DNA of 64,000 nucleotides from Scytonematopsis contorta HA4267-MV1 (GCA_019359035.1 JAHHIC010000044.1:36030-100029); one strand, 5' to 3'. Shown: positions 9,463 to 17,542, numbered from the stretch's first letter. Notes: generated by a model not told the origin, from the letters alone. Made by a program: numbers and translations.

Positions 9463-9709
9463 GTGCTTTAACCTCTGATACCGTTAGGTGTTGACCACTC
9501 TTTCTGCTAACAGCTTTTCCAAATGTATCAGTGTGCTTTAACCTCTGATACCGTTAGGTGTTGACCACGGATGGAGTCAGGTAGCTCCGTCTTTTTTTTG
9601 GATGTGCTTTAACCTCTGATACCGTTAGGTGTTGACCACACTCTCCTCCTTCTACTTTTTTAAATTGGATAAAGTGCTTTAACCTCTGATGCCGTAAGGG
9701 GTTGACCAC
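9463..9709 (+). CRISPR. CRISPR array 2: 4 repeats, 3 spacers, diverged repeat
   Basis: Four 36-base repeats start at 9463, 9533, 9604 and 9674, with spacers of 34-35 bases. The repeat starts GTGCTTTAACCTCTGATACC and ends GTTAGGTGTTGACCAC. It differs from array 1 at four positions (4, 8, 13 and 23) and keeps the last 13 bases. The last repeat is mutated (GATGCC, AAGGGG), again placing the leader on the left. The position 13/23 changes remove one base pair of the short hairpin seen in array 1. Confidence 0.95.
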
Positions 9710-9789
9710 CAGAGTTAGTAATGCGGCATTGTCATACTCAAAACGCTTAAAAATCGTACTTCTTTTCTACCTAAGATTAAGTTCTTAAG

Positions 9790-9813
9790 CCTCTCCCCGT
9801 ATACGGGGAGAGG
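9790..9813. repeat. 24-bp perfect palindrome
   Basis: CCTCTCCCCGTATACGGGGA and the following GAGG form a perfect palindrome in a gene-free stretch (9710-10001) after CRISPR array 2. It could act as a bidirectional terminator or be one copy of a dispersed repeat. Nothing else stands out in this stretch. Confidence 0.6.
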
Positions 9814-10001
9814 TTTGGAGAGGGGTTCTTATTAAGTTAAGTTTTAACCAGTTTGCAGTATAAGAAACTCTTAGTTTGCCCTGTCGCGGGTTTATTTGTA
9901 AGCGCTCAGGCACAAAATGAAGCAAGATATAAAAACAGAAAAATAGAGACACAATTAATAGTATCTCTACATTTAACTTTATTTACTATTACTTGTTTGA
10001 T

Positions 10002-10331
10002 TTAAGTATTCTCCTGCTGATTTAACCAATTCTCCAAGTCAGATATTTGTGTGAAATCTAAAAATTCTTGTGCTAGAGTCTCTAGTTTAACCGCTGGTAA
10101 TTGTCGAATGCGCTCTAAAACTGATGAATCTATCTGACCAAATCGTCGATTTAACTGGATATTAAGAATTTTAAATGCTTCTTTTTGCTCGCCTTTCTGC
10201 TCACCTTTTTGCAAAATATCCTGATAAATAACCGATTCTTTCATAACATCCTCGCTTAATAATTGACGAATTAAATCTTTCTTGAATCGTAAGTCGGCTA
10301 AAATTTCCGCATAAGCATGGGAGCATTCCAA
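10002..10331 (-). pseudogene. C-terminal fragment of Rpn-type nuclease / DUF4351 protein
   Basis: A 109-residue frame matching only the C-terminal part of cyanobacterial Rpn (recombination-promoting nuclease, putative transposase) proteins. It has the low-complexity ILQKGEQKGEQKEAF linker and then a DUF4351-like tail, RRFGQIDSSVLERIRQLP ... DLENWL. Family members are normally two to three times longer, with a PD-(D/E)XK nuclease domain at the N-terminus that is absent here. It is therefore probably a decayed remnant. Confidence 0.7.
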
Positions 10332-10526
10332 ATATGCTAATTTACAAATTTACCTTATTGTGTAGTGCGGTCTTCCATAAAGCTTTCTGCCCAGCAGGGA
10401 GCATCATAATAGAAATACTATGATTTTTAGTATATTAAATAGCACTAGCAACAATTTAAGTATTTCTTGCTATTAGACAAAATAAATTATAATATTAAAC
10501 AATAAAATATTTAAAATAAAATCAAA

Positions 10527-10943
10527 ATGATGGGAGCAGTTCGCGTTAAAGTTAAGTTAACAAATGCCATTGATGAGGAGCTAATTAATAGAGGTTTTCT
10601 TGCTCCTTCATTATTACGCGAGTATGAAGTTGATGGATTAGTAGACATAGGAGCTGTTTCTCTTGTCATTCCAGCATCAATGGCAGAGCAACTAGGTTTG
10701 CGAATCATGGGGCAACGTATGGCGCAATATGCTAATGGAAGCGAAGAATTTATTGGGTTTAGTGGACCTTTAATTGTTGAGTGTTTAGGACGTAAAACCA
10801 TTGATGAAGCGTTAATTGTTGGCAACGAAGTCTTAGTTGGTCAAGTAATTTTAGAGAAGTTAGATTTACTTGTAGATTGCAAAAATCAACGATTGATTCC
10901 AAATCCCGAACATCCAAATTATCCAGTAGCAATGATTAAGTAA
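10527..10943 (+). CDS. retropepsin-like clan AA aspartic protease
   Basis: A 138-residue single-domain protein resembling the small cyanobacterial retroviral-type aspartic proteases, which act as homodimers. The flap region and the C-terminal pattern VGQVILEKLDLLVDCKNQRLIPNP are typical. The catalytic triad is usually D-[TS]-G; here it reads V-D-I-G-A, so the Thr/Ser that supports the active site is replaced by Ile. That may weaken or abolish activity. The start is ATG at 10527 or 10530. It stands alone and a hairpin terminator follows at 11064. Its substrate is unknown. Confidence 0.75.
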   Translation: MMGAVRVKVKLTNAIDEELINRGFLAPSLLREYEVDGLVDIGAVSLVIPASMAEQLGLRIMGQRMAQYANGSEEFIGFSGPLIVECLGRKTIDEALIVGNEVLVGQVILEKLDLLVDCKNQRLIPNPEHPNYPVAMIK

Positions 10944-11063
10944 ATTTTCTTATCATCATATAGCAAGGGCTACGAAAAACGGACAGAAATAATCGATTCC
11001 TGATTTTCGATAGATGTATCATTGTTCTTAGCCCCCCTCGTTGGGGGTGGGGCTATACGAACA

Positions 11064-11089
11064 AACCCCACTTTTGCGGGGTTGTTTTT
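11064..11089 (+). terminator. rho-independent terminator
   Basis: Stem AACCCC / GGGGTT around ACTTTTGC, followed by GTTTTTG. It is placed to end plus-strand transcription from the aspartic protease gene and lies between it and the convergent nblA. Confidence 0.65.
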
Positions 11090-11100
11090 GTGATTCGGTC

Positions 11101-11295
11101 TTATTTTTGTGCTTCAAAAGCTGCGTCTAAATTTAGTTTCCATTCGTGCTTCAGCAATTGCCGATATGTTGTTTCTTGAACCATTATTTGCTTATATAAT
11201 ATGAGTAAATATTCCTTCGCTTGTTCCTGGGACATGAGCTTAACTTGCTCTGCAAAGCTTCTCATCATGAATTCTTGCTCTAAAGATAATGCCAT
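11101..11295 (-). CDS. nblA: phycobilisome degradation protein NblA
   Basis: A 64-residue NblA-family protein. Under nitrogen or sulfur starvation NblA binds phycobiliproteins and guides them to the Clp protease. The hallmark pattern SLEQEF...VKLMSQEQAKEYLLILYKQIMV is clear, forming the helical hairpin of the family. The C-terminal tail KHEWKLNLDAAFEAQK is a little longer than in many homologues. It lies downstream of a high-light-inducible protein gene on the same strand, which suggests a shared stress-response context. Confidence 0.85.
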   Translation of the reverse strand: MALSLEQEFMMRSFAEQVKLMSQEQAKEYLLILYKQIMVQETTYRQLLKHEWKLNLDAAFEAQK

Positions 11296-11362
11296 AAGCT
11301 GATTAATTACTTACTGTACTAAAGATGTTTGTTTGTCAAAAAACCTTTTAGAGATGCCTAAT

Positions 11363-11542
11363 TTATAGAACACCCCAGAAGTGGAGAAAGCCTTCACCAC
11401 TAAACAGTTCAATCAAAGTAGCGGATAAAAAGCCTATCATTGCTAAACGACCGTTCCAATTTTCCGAACCAATATTAAAACCCCAAGTCCAAGCATTACG
11501 TTTCTCGACCATCATTTGTGCTGCTTTTGTAGTGTCTGACAT
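11363..11542 (-). CDS. high light-inducible protein (HLIP/CAB-ELIP family)
   Basis: A 59-residue one-helix protein starting MSDTTKAAQMMVEKRNAWTW. The single membrane helix carries the chlorophyll-binding ELIP signature ENWNGRLAMIGFLSATLIEL, with the Glu/Asn/Arg residues that ligate pigment. HLIPs bind chlorophyll and carotenoid in the thylakoid and protect photosystem II assembly from excess light. It lies between an unknown small gene and nblA on the minus strand. Confidence 0.9.
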   Translation of the reverse strand: MSDTTKAAQMMVEKRNAWTWGFNIGSENWNGRLAMIGFLSATLIELFSGEGFLHFWGVL

Positions 11543-11634
11543 GATTAGTACTCCAAATTTTTAGATTTATTGAATTCGCAATTAATAAGTTCTATTAGTA
11601 CAAATTAACTGCGGAAAAAACTAAGCGAACTTAT

Positions 11635-11874
11635 TTATGCCAAGTGACCGAAGTATACTGACCAAAGAACTCTGGAGACTCCACCAGCAATTAAAGTGTA
11701 AGTGAAAAGTTTTCCTAATTGAGTTTTTTCTCCCCATTTCTTGTCATCTTTACCACCAGTGAAAAATAATGACCAAGCTTGATTTGCATTAATTTTTTCA
11801 AAGTGATTGAATGATGGTCGAAAAACAAAAGACCCAAGTAAATCTTTGTTAGGGTAATCAAATTCAGTTTTCAT
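11635..11874 (-). CDS. small protein of unknown function beside hli/nblA
   Basis: A 79-residue protein I do not recognise. The N-terminal half is polar (NKDLLGSFVFRPSFNHFEKI), the middle is charged (GGKDDKKWGEKTQ), and the C-terminal 25 residues (FTYTLIAGGVSRVLWSVYFG) could form a membrane helix. It is the first gene upstream of the HLIP gene on the same strand, 92 bases away, so it may be co-expressed and tied to thylakoid stress; that is inference from position only. Confidence 0.6.
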   Translation of the reverse strand: MKTEFDYPNKDLLGSFVFRPSFNHFEKINANQAWSLFFTGGKDDKKWGEKTQLGKLFTYTLIAGGVSRVLWSVYFGHLA

Positions 11875-11949
11875 GTATTCCTCTAAATTTTATTCTCTTC
11901 AAAAATCATAAATTAATTCTGTGTGACGTATTTATGGGAAGGGTTGCAT

Positions 11950-12249
11950 TCAAAGAATCACATATGAACCAAAGTAATTGGCTGATTTTAATTTCTCATT
12001 GTACATTCTTCCGTCAGGCATTTTTGCCCCTTTCAAATTGGTATTACTTGTATTGGCTCCTCTCAAGTTAGCCCAATTGAAATTAGTATTGCTTAAATCT
12101 GAACCGCTTAAGTCAGAATTTGTTAAATTAGCCCCAGTAAAATCAACGTCACTCAAGTTTACTCCGACTAGGCTTATGCCTTTTAAGTTTACTTGCCTAA
12201 AACTTCTTTCTCCGGCTGCATATCGTCTTAGAATGTCATTGGCATCCAT
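11950..12249 (-). CDS. pentapeptide repeat protein
   Basis: A 99-residue protein with about ten A(D/N)LXX-type pentapeptides in tandem from about residue 22 to 75 (VNLSD VDFTG ANLTN SDLSG SDLSN TNFNW ANLRG). These build a right-handed quadrilateral beta-helix. The N-terminal helix ANDILRRYAAGERSFRQ is common in cyanobacterial members. The function is unknown. It is the first gene of a minus-strand group leading to nblA. Confidence 0.85.
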   Translation of the reverse strand: MDANDILRRYAAGERSFRQVNLKGISLVGVNLSDVDFTGANLTNSDLSGSDLSNTNFNWANLRGANTSNTNLKGAKMPDGRMYNEKLKSANYFGSYVIL

Positions 12250-12452
12250 ATTGGTTGCCTCACTATGTGTAGCGTTGTCGCCGTTTATATATCTTTATTG
12301 TAGTTCCAAATTTTTAGTTTTTCCAAATTACCTATAATTAAATAGTAGTGTTTTCCCTATTTATAGCTACGGGTTTCCATACTTTTGCCAAGTTAACTAA
12401 ATGTCACCCTCCTTGAGATAGAGAAAAATTAAACAACTTCATTCATACCAGA

Positions 12453-12614
12453 AGCCAGGGAATAAATTAAGAGTCTAAAAGCTAAAGTCCTCTAAAAGAG
12501 GACTGATGAGAAAATTTTTGAAAATATTTTAATTTTGTAAAAATATCTGTTTTTAGTGTATTGTTTTAGTCCTCTTAAGAGGACTTCGGCTTTTAGGGAA
12601 TTTATTCCCTGGCT
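12453..12614. repeat. 162-bp palindromic MITE-like element
   Basis: Terminal inverted repeats AGCCAGGGAATAAATT (12453-12468) and its complement (12599-12614) enclose two hairpins, AAGTCCTCT/AGAGGACT and TCCTCTTAAGAGGACT. A second nearly complete copy lies at 50566-50835, and half copies occur at 3123, 38338, 45200 and 45533. No coding capacity. The remaining bases of the 12250-12643 gap show no gene. Confidence 0.75.
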
Positions 12615-12643
12615 ATCTATTTCTGGAACTTACGCAGATACTT

Positions 12644-14914
12644 TTAGCCTTTTAAAAATTGAACTACAAACAACGACAAAGTGAGTCCAGCAATAACCAT
12701 CCCCATCTTTATATAATGCTTAATTAAATTAACACTAAACATATTTCCATAGCTCTTATGAGTTCCCTCAATCAATAACCTAGCTTTAAACAAATCAGCC
12801 TCTAAAGTAGAAGACCGAGAAATCTTACCCATCCCCGGAAATTTACACTGAGCAAATATTTTTTCTCCATAGCAATTGCAATTAGCCTCTTGTTCCTTAG
12901 ACAAAGATTTGCGCTCTTCTTCATTTTTTAGCCAACAAAAATCAGAAGAAACATCACTCCCTAGGGTACTAAGTGTCACTAAAGACTCGAAAGGATACTT
13001 AGTAATCATTCCCAGATTAATAACTTTACCAATAGTATTAAATTCGCTTACGGGAAGCATTCCACCCCCAAAAACAATCTGAGGAACTAATACAAGAATT
13101 GTTAATAACGGTGCAACACTTTGATTAGGAGCAATAGCAGAAACCAAAAGTCCCAGTACCATACTTCCAAAGGATGCTAAAAATAAAGTGATATACATTC
13201 CCGGTAAAACATTGAACCCACCCGGTATAGTCACAGCAACAACCATACAGCCCAAAAGCACCGCAGACTGATAGAGTGCTAGTATAAAAGCTAATTGTAA
13301 TTTGGAAGCTAAATAAGGAATTACACCCAATCCTGCGCTTCTTTCTCTACGGTAAATAGCAGTTTCTTTAGCTATTTCTGGCATCGTTGCCAAAGAACCA
13401 GCCATCACAGCCATAATAACAGTTACAAAAAGCATTGTGATAGCTTGTCCCGCACTTCCTTCCTTGGTTTCAAATAAGTTTGACTTCCACAAAGCAAAAT
13501 TTAGTGAACCCAAAATAGGCGCACCAGCTAGCATTAATCCTAAACTTAACTTATTTTTGAGGAGAATAATCAGGTTACGGTGACATAAAACTCGCCATTG
13601 TTTCCAAGGGTTAATTGCTACAGATACAGGTCGATTTTTGGTTTGAGGAATAGACTTTTGGCGGTTTTCGATATATTTGACGTAGTAAGCTGATTCTTTA
13701 AAACGGTCTTGCCAATACAGAGGAACATGTTGCCGTTCTACTTTATCGTAAATGGAATCAAAATCTTTCACAGCAAAGTAATCTAGCGCTAGCTTGGGAG
13801 GACCAAAATAAGCTAATCGACCACCTTTTGCAAGAAATACTACCATGTCGGCGATGGTAACATTTTTTGTTGCGTGTGTGATTAGCAGTACAGTATGTCC
13901 GTTATCAGCCAATCTCCGCAACAATGCCATAATTTGCTGTTCTGTACCTGGGTCTAATCCTGATGTTGCTTCATCTAAAAAGAATAAACTCGGTTTGGTA
14001 ATTAGTTCCACCCCAATGCTGACTCGTTTGCGCTGTCCACCACTTAATCGTTTAATAGGAGTATTTTTACGTGGAGTTAGTTCCAATTCTTCTAAAACTT
14101 CTTGTATCCTTTGTTGTCTTTGACTTTTTGTCATCCAAGGCATTCTTAACTGAGATGCGTAGTTAAGTGCTTCTCTTACAGTCAATTCTGGGTGGACAAT
14201 ATCGTCTTGTGGTACGTAACCGATAGTATTTTTAAAAGCACTAAAATTCCGATAAAGGTTTATTCCATTAACTAGAACTTTACCCGCAACTCTTCGCTGT
14301 CCATTAAGAGCATCCATCAAAGTCGATTTACCCCCTCCGCTAACTCCGGCGATGACAACGAATTCTTTGGGTAAAATGGACAAATAAATACCGTTAATTA
14401 TAGTTGTTCCAAATATTGGTCTGGTAGATTTATATAAGCGGACAGCATCTAATCTCAGTCCGTCAGGGATTACGCTTTGCGATTGTATAGGCTGCGGTTT
14501 TTGTTTTGTCGAACCTTTTATTTTTGTTTGGATAATAACAGACCCGATTTGCAGCAAGTTTCCATCTGCTAGTATTTGTGGTTCGTGAGGTTTTAGCTGA
14601 GAATTACTTACCTTAGTGCCAGTAATACTACCTAAGTCAACTAGCAAAAATTGTTCCTGTTTTAGAATAATTTTAGCATGGAAGCTATCGACAGTCGGGT
14701 CATTAATTACCAAATCATTGCCCAGGTCACTCCCAATACTGAATGGGATTTGATTAACAATATATTGCTGAATTGGGTTTGTCTGGACAATTAGCTCTAA
14801 AATTTGCATGTTGGACAGGTTCGCTCTCGTGAATGCTGGGAGCATTATACGATACACTTCAAATTTCTGACCTAACCCCCTACCCCGCTTTCCTATATTC
14901 GCATAGCGTGACAC
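12644..14914 (-). CDS. FHA-domain ABC-2 type exporter (ATPase fused to permease)
   Basis: A 756-residue half-transporter of the ABCG-like type. An N-terminal FHA domain (about residues 45-125, SIGSDLGNDLVIND ... FHAKI) can bind phosphothreonine. The ABC ATPase follows, with Walker A GVSGGGKST near 190, signature LSGGQRKRVSIG near 295 and Walker B LFFLDEATSGLD. The C-terminal ABC-2 permease has about six helices from residue 445, with a large loop containing several Cys (around 665-700). FHA fusion suggests control by Ser/Thr kinases, which are frequent in this genome type. Likely true starts are the Met at 14845 or at 14809 (MQILELIVQ) rather than 14914. The substrate is unknown. Confidence 0.85.
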   Translation of the reverse strand: MSRYANIGKRGRGLGQKFEVYRIMLPAFTRANLSNMQILELIVQTNPIQQYIVNQIPFSIGSDLGNDLVINDPTVDSFHAKIILKQEQFLLVDLGSITGTKVSNSQLKPHEPQILADGNLLQIGSVIIQTKIKGSTKQKPQPIQSQSVIPDGLRLDAVRLYKSTRPIFGTTIINGIYLSILPKEFVVIAGVSGGGKSTLMDALNGQRRVAGKVLVNGINLYRNFSAFKNTIGYVPQDDIVHPELTVREALNYASQLRMPWMTKSQRQQRIQEVLEELELTPRKNTPIKRLSGGQRKRVSIGVELITKPSLFFLDEATSGLDPGTEQQIMALLRRLADNGHTVLLITHATKNVTIADMVVFLAKGGRLAYFGPPKLALDYFAVKDFDSIYDKVERQHVPLYWQDRFKESAYYVKYIENRQKSIPQTKNRPVSVAINPWKQWRVLCHRNLIILLKNKLSLGLMLAGAPILGSLNFALWKSNLFETKEGSAGQAITMLFVTVIMAVMAGSLATMPEIAKETAIYRRERSAGLGVIPYLASKLQLAFILALYQSAVLLGCMVVAVTIPGGFNVLPGMYITLFLASFGSMVLGLLVSAIAPNQSVAPLLTILVLVPQIVFGGGMLPVSEFNTIGKVINLGMITKYPFESLVTLSTLGSDVSSDFCWLKNEEERKSLSKEQEANCNCYGEKIFAQCKFPGMGKISRSSTLEADLFKARLLIEGTHKSYGNMFSVNLIKHYIKMGMVIAGLTLSLFVVQFLKG

Positions 14915-14946
14915 TCAGGTGTGTAACTTTATCTGATGACGTTTGA

Positions 14947-15417
14947 CTACTTGGGATTAATTCCAAATAATCTTAAACCTTCTCTCGATTCTGCTAAATC
15001 ATTTTTTTCCTTTGTTTTAAATTCTGATGACGAAACATTAAAATTTACCGTTTTATCGGTATCCAACCACTCTACGACTAGTCGGTTATTTTTATATCCA
15101 AAGCAACTATAATTACAAACTTGTACTAATTGACCGTTTCTGTAACTATAAAGAGTGACATTGTAAAATTTATCAAAATAAGTGTGTCTCAAATATGTAG
15201 GTTTATCATTTTTTTCACACAATTCATAAGTGGTACGGGAATCAACTTTTCTCTTTTTCTCTTTACAATTTTTAGGTGCAGCTTCACTTTGAAATTGAGC
15301 TAATTGATTTTTGATAAAGTTATCATATTGTTTATCAGCCATAGCGGGATAAATCGTAGTAGCAATGATACCTAAAAATAAGATAGCTGTGCTTATAAAT
15401 CGATTAATTTGTTGCAT
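14947..15417 (-). CDS. small secreted protein of unknown function
   Basis: A protein of about 156 residues with an N-terminal signal peptide (FISTAILFLGIIATTIYPAMA, cleavage after AMA). The mature part is basic and carries four Cys (NCKEKK, YELCEK, VCNYSC) that could form two disulfides in the periplasm. A longer start at 15453 is possible, but the Met at 15417 places the signal peptide correctly. I do not recognise the family. It lies downstream of no obvious operon partner. Confidence 0.65.
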   Translation of the reverse strand: MQQINRFISTAILFLGIIATTIYPAMADKQYDNFIKNQLAQFQSEAAPKNCKEKKRKVDSRTTYELCEKNDKPTYLRHTYFDKFYNVTLYSYRNGQLVQVCNYSCFGYKNNRLVVEWLDTDKTVNFNVSSSEFKTKEKNDLAESREGLRLFGINPK

Positions 15418-15668
15418 TTTTATAATTTTAAAATAGGATAATTTCAATAGCATGTTTTTTTTATATGAGCATTAAAAAAAACATAAAAATGATACTTTTA
15501 TATTTTGTACTTCTTAACCCATATAATTAAAGATTAGGCATATACAAATGTCATGTTAATTAGATATTTATTTTACGAGATTTAGGTATCAAATGTCAGC
15601 GTTATAAATACGGATGTTTTTTATCGCAAAGAGAACCCCACACCCAAACCCCTCCCTGCGAACGAGGC

Positions 15669-15723
15669 TACCGTGTACACACAAGTCGAATTATCGTCTA
15701 TTTCAACTTGTGTGTACGCGCTA
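15669..15723. repeat. palindromic repeat (ACTTGTGTGTAC family)
   Basis: TACCGTGTACACACAAGT is answered by ACTTGTGTGTACGCGCTA across an 18-base loop. The same arms recur as the outer arms of the nested structure at 15798-16032, and a diverged single arm lies at about 56790-56810. Confidence 0.7.
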
Positions 15724-15797
15724 GGTCAACAGGGGGCTAAGATTTTGATGGATGAAATTAAAGATAACCAAAACAAAAAAACTAGTCTTTGTTCGTA

Positions 15798-16032
15798 GCC
15801 CCCTCCCCACGTGCCTGCCGTGTACACACAAGTATTGAAATAGTCCTAAAGTTCCACGAAATACCCCTGAACGGTCATTTCGGGCTAAAAGCTAAAACCC
15901 GTTAAAAACGGGTTAAAAGCAAGATAAGAATGTAAATTCAAACCCGTTTCAACGGGTTTCAGCTTTTAGCCCGAAATGACCGTTCAGGGATTTATGGACT
16001 TGTGTGTACACGGTAGGCGTGCGGGGAGGGGG
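15798..16032. repeat. nested palindromes: outer 235-bp repeat split by a 125-bp MITE-like element
   Basis: Outer arms: CCTGCCGTGTACACACAAGT at 15814-15833 and its near complement at 15998-16017, extended by matching CCCCTCCCC/GGGGAGGGG blocks. Inside lies a second element, 15865-15989, with 28-29 base perfect terminal inverted repeats (CCTGAACGGTCATTTCGGGC...). Its internal hairpins contain AACCCGTT/AACGGGTT, and it shares the AAAAGCT sub-terminal motif with the element at 12453. The rest of the 15454-16255 gap holds no gene I can support. Confidence 0.75.
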
Positions 16033-16255
16033 TTTGGGGTGGGGTTCCAGGTGCAGGGGAGTCAGGTTTCTTGGGCTTTCCCAATCATCAAAGATACTGT
16101 GATGTACATGGATAACACTAAGCTCTCACAAAATGGTCTCGAATTTTCGCGTTTAATCAACTTGAGTGGGACGGAAGCTAATAAACTAGTCAGTTCATTA
16201 ATATCGCATCAACTGCACAAAAACTTCGTTGAAATTATTTGCTATCACCACTATT

Positions 16256-16825
16256 TTATTCAAATACCACATCCTCATACAGTTCATCCATACTGCCTTC
16301 AAAGCGAATACTTTTAAGTTGAAAGGATTGCTGCTCTGAGGTGTAAGATTGTAATACCCAAAGTCCTTCGCTATTGCGCCGAAAGCACTCAACCCGTTGG
16401 CGTTTGGTGTTAATTAGGACATATTCTTGTAAGCTTTCTAGCAACTGGTAGTCAGCAAATTTGTCACCTCGGTCAAAGGCTTCGGTGGATTCAGATAAAA
16501 CTTCTACGATTAAACAGGGAAATTTTTTAAACCTAGATGTTTCTCGGTCGCGTTCGTCACAGGTTACCATCACATCAGGGTAGTAATAGCGATTTAGTTT
16601 TTCAATTTGCGTTTTCATGTCAGATATATAAACTCGGCAACCTGAACCCCTGACATGGTTACGTAAGGATGACGCCAGGTTTAGAGCAATAGTAACATGA
16701 GGGTCAAGTGCCCCTGCCATTGCGTAGATTTCCCCATCAATATATTCGTGTTTGACATCGCTTTTTTCCTCCATTTGGAGGTATTCTTCAGGTGTGAGGT
16801 AGATAGGTTGAGGGGAAGCGACCAT
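16256..16825 (-). CDS. Uma2 family restriction-endonuclease-like protein
   Basis: A 189-residue Uma2/DUF820 protein of a different subgroup from the two CRISPR-linked copies. It has the classic start LTPEEYLQMEEKSDVKHEYIDGEIYAMAGA, PDVMVTCDERD in the middle, and the core LIVEVLSESTEAFDRGDKFADYQ followed by EYVLINTKRQRVECF. The PD-(D/E)XK residues (Asp in PDVMV, Glu in VEVLS) are present. Family members are abundant in cyanobacteria; the cellular role is not established. Isolated gene beside a repeat-rich tract. Confidence 0.9.
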   Translation of the reverse strand: MVASPQPIYLTPEEYLQMEEKSDVKHEYIDGEIYAMAGALDPHVTIALNLASSLRNHVRGSGCRVYISDMKTQIEKLNRYYYPDVMVTCDERDRETSRFKKFPCLIVEVLSESTEAFDRGDKFADYQLLESLQEYVLINTKRQRVECFRRNSEGLWVLQSYTSEQQSFQLKSIRFEGSMDELYEDVVFE

Positions 16826-16899
16826 TTTTTTGCTTAGCGGCTAGTTTTTTTAATTCTACCTCGTACCTATTTTCATCTTCCTTTCCATATGCTTTTGGC

Positions 16900-17313
16900 T
16901 CAAGTCATTTGCCACTCTTTTTTAAAGAAAGCAGACCAAAGAGTAAACCATAATATAGATAATCCGACTATTGCATCCAACCAAATCAAGGTGTGCATTT
17001 TGAAAGAAAAAGCCTCAGTAGCTGGGAAAAAATAGTGTCCAGGGCTGAAACCACCTGTGATGGAGTAAATACCAAGACATAAATATGCTGCCCAAAAAGC
17101 CTGTTTAATATATAACAAGTAGCCAAGCATACCAATAGCGGTCAGGATTAGCCAAGAAATATAAACGCCCCTTTGGGTAATCCAAGCGGGAGCCGGATAG
17201 TGTTCAAAGTGAAGAAAGTTATCAGTATAATGAAATGCCGTGATAACTATATTTATTACAAGCAAAATTAGTAGCCATTGCTGTCGTTGTTGCTTTGTAT
17301 CCATGCTCTTCAT
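16900..17313 (-). CDS. four-helix membrane protein of unknown function
   Basis: A 137-residue integral membrane protein with four predicted helices: LLILLVINIVITAFHYTDNF, SWLILTAIGMLGYLLYI, AFWAAYLCLGIYSITGGF and LIWLDAIVGLSILWFTLW. Conserved-looking His and aromatic residues lie in the loops (HYTDNFLHFEHYP, GHYFFP). I do not recognise the family. The start is ATG 17313 or the second Met three codons in. Confidence 0.65.
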   Translation of the reverse strand: MKSMDTKQQRQQWLLILLVINIVITAFHYTDNFLHFEHYPAPAWITQRGVYISWLILTAIGMLGYLLYIKQAFWAAYLCLGIYSITGGFSPGHYFFPATEAFSFKMHTLIWLDAIVGLSILWFTLWSAFFKKEWQMT

Positions 17314-17336
17314 TCCTCCATAGATTAATCGCTGGG

Positions 17337-17542
17337 TTGTAGTGCGGGCATCTTGCCCGCTTTTGGTAGTAGGTAGTACTCGCTTTTGGCAGTATGTACT
17401 AGCTAATTTCGGCAGTATGTACTAGCTAATTTCGGCAGTATGTACTAGCTAATTTCGGCAGTATGTACTAGCTAATTTCGGCAGTATGTACTACCCGAAT
17501 TTGGTAGCAAGCAAGATGCTTGCACTACCACTTTTTACAATC
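17337..17542. repeat. 23-bp short tandem repeat array inside a palindromic repeat
   Basis: Four complete 23-base units (GGCAGTATGTACTAGCTA + ATTTC) run from 17388 to 17479, with a partial fifth to 17493. They are flanked by GTAGTGCGGGCATCTTGCCC at 17337 and an inverted-type TAGCAAGCAAGATGCTTGCA at about 17506. The same flank precedes the tandem array at the end of the window. Typical of cyanobacterial short tandemly repeated repetitive sequences. The remaining gap to 17730 shows no gene. Confidence 0.85.

Noticed and set aside
3469..9709. A CRISPR-associated transposon (CAST) was considered because effector genes without adaptation genes are present
   Set aside because: No tnsA/B/C or tniQ-like gene and no transposon ends are visible; the locus is explained by duplication and deletion.
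16108..16170. Plus-strand start MDNTKLSQNGLEFSRLI resembling the beginning of an aldo/keto reductase
   Set aside because: Only about 17 residues match a remembered pattern and the following frame shows no similarity; too little to call a pseudogene.
15976..16317. Plus-strand frame of 113 codons starting in the palindrome tract
   Set aside because: The first half is repeat sequence and the second half is antisense to the Uma2 gene end.
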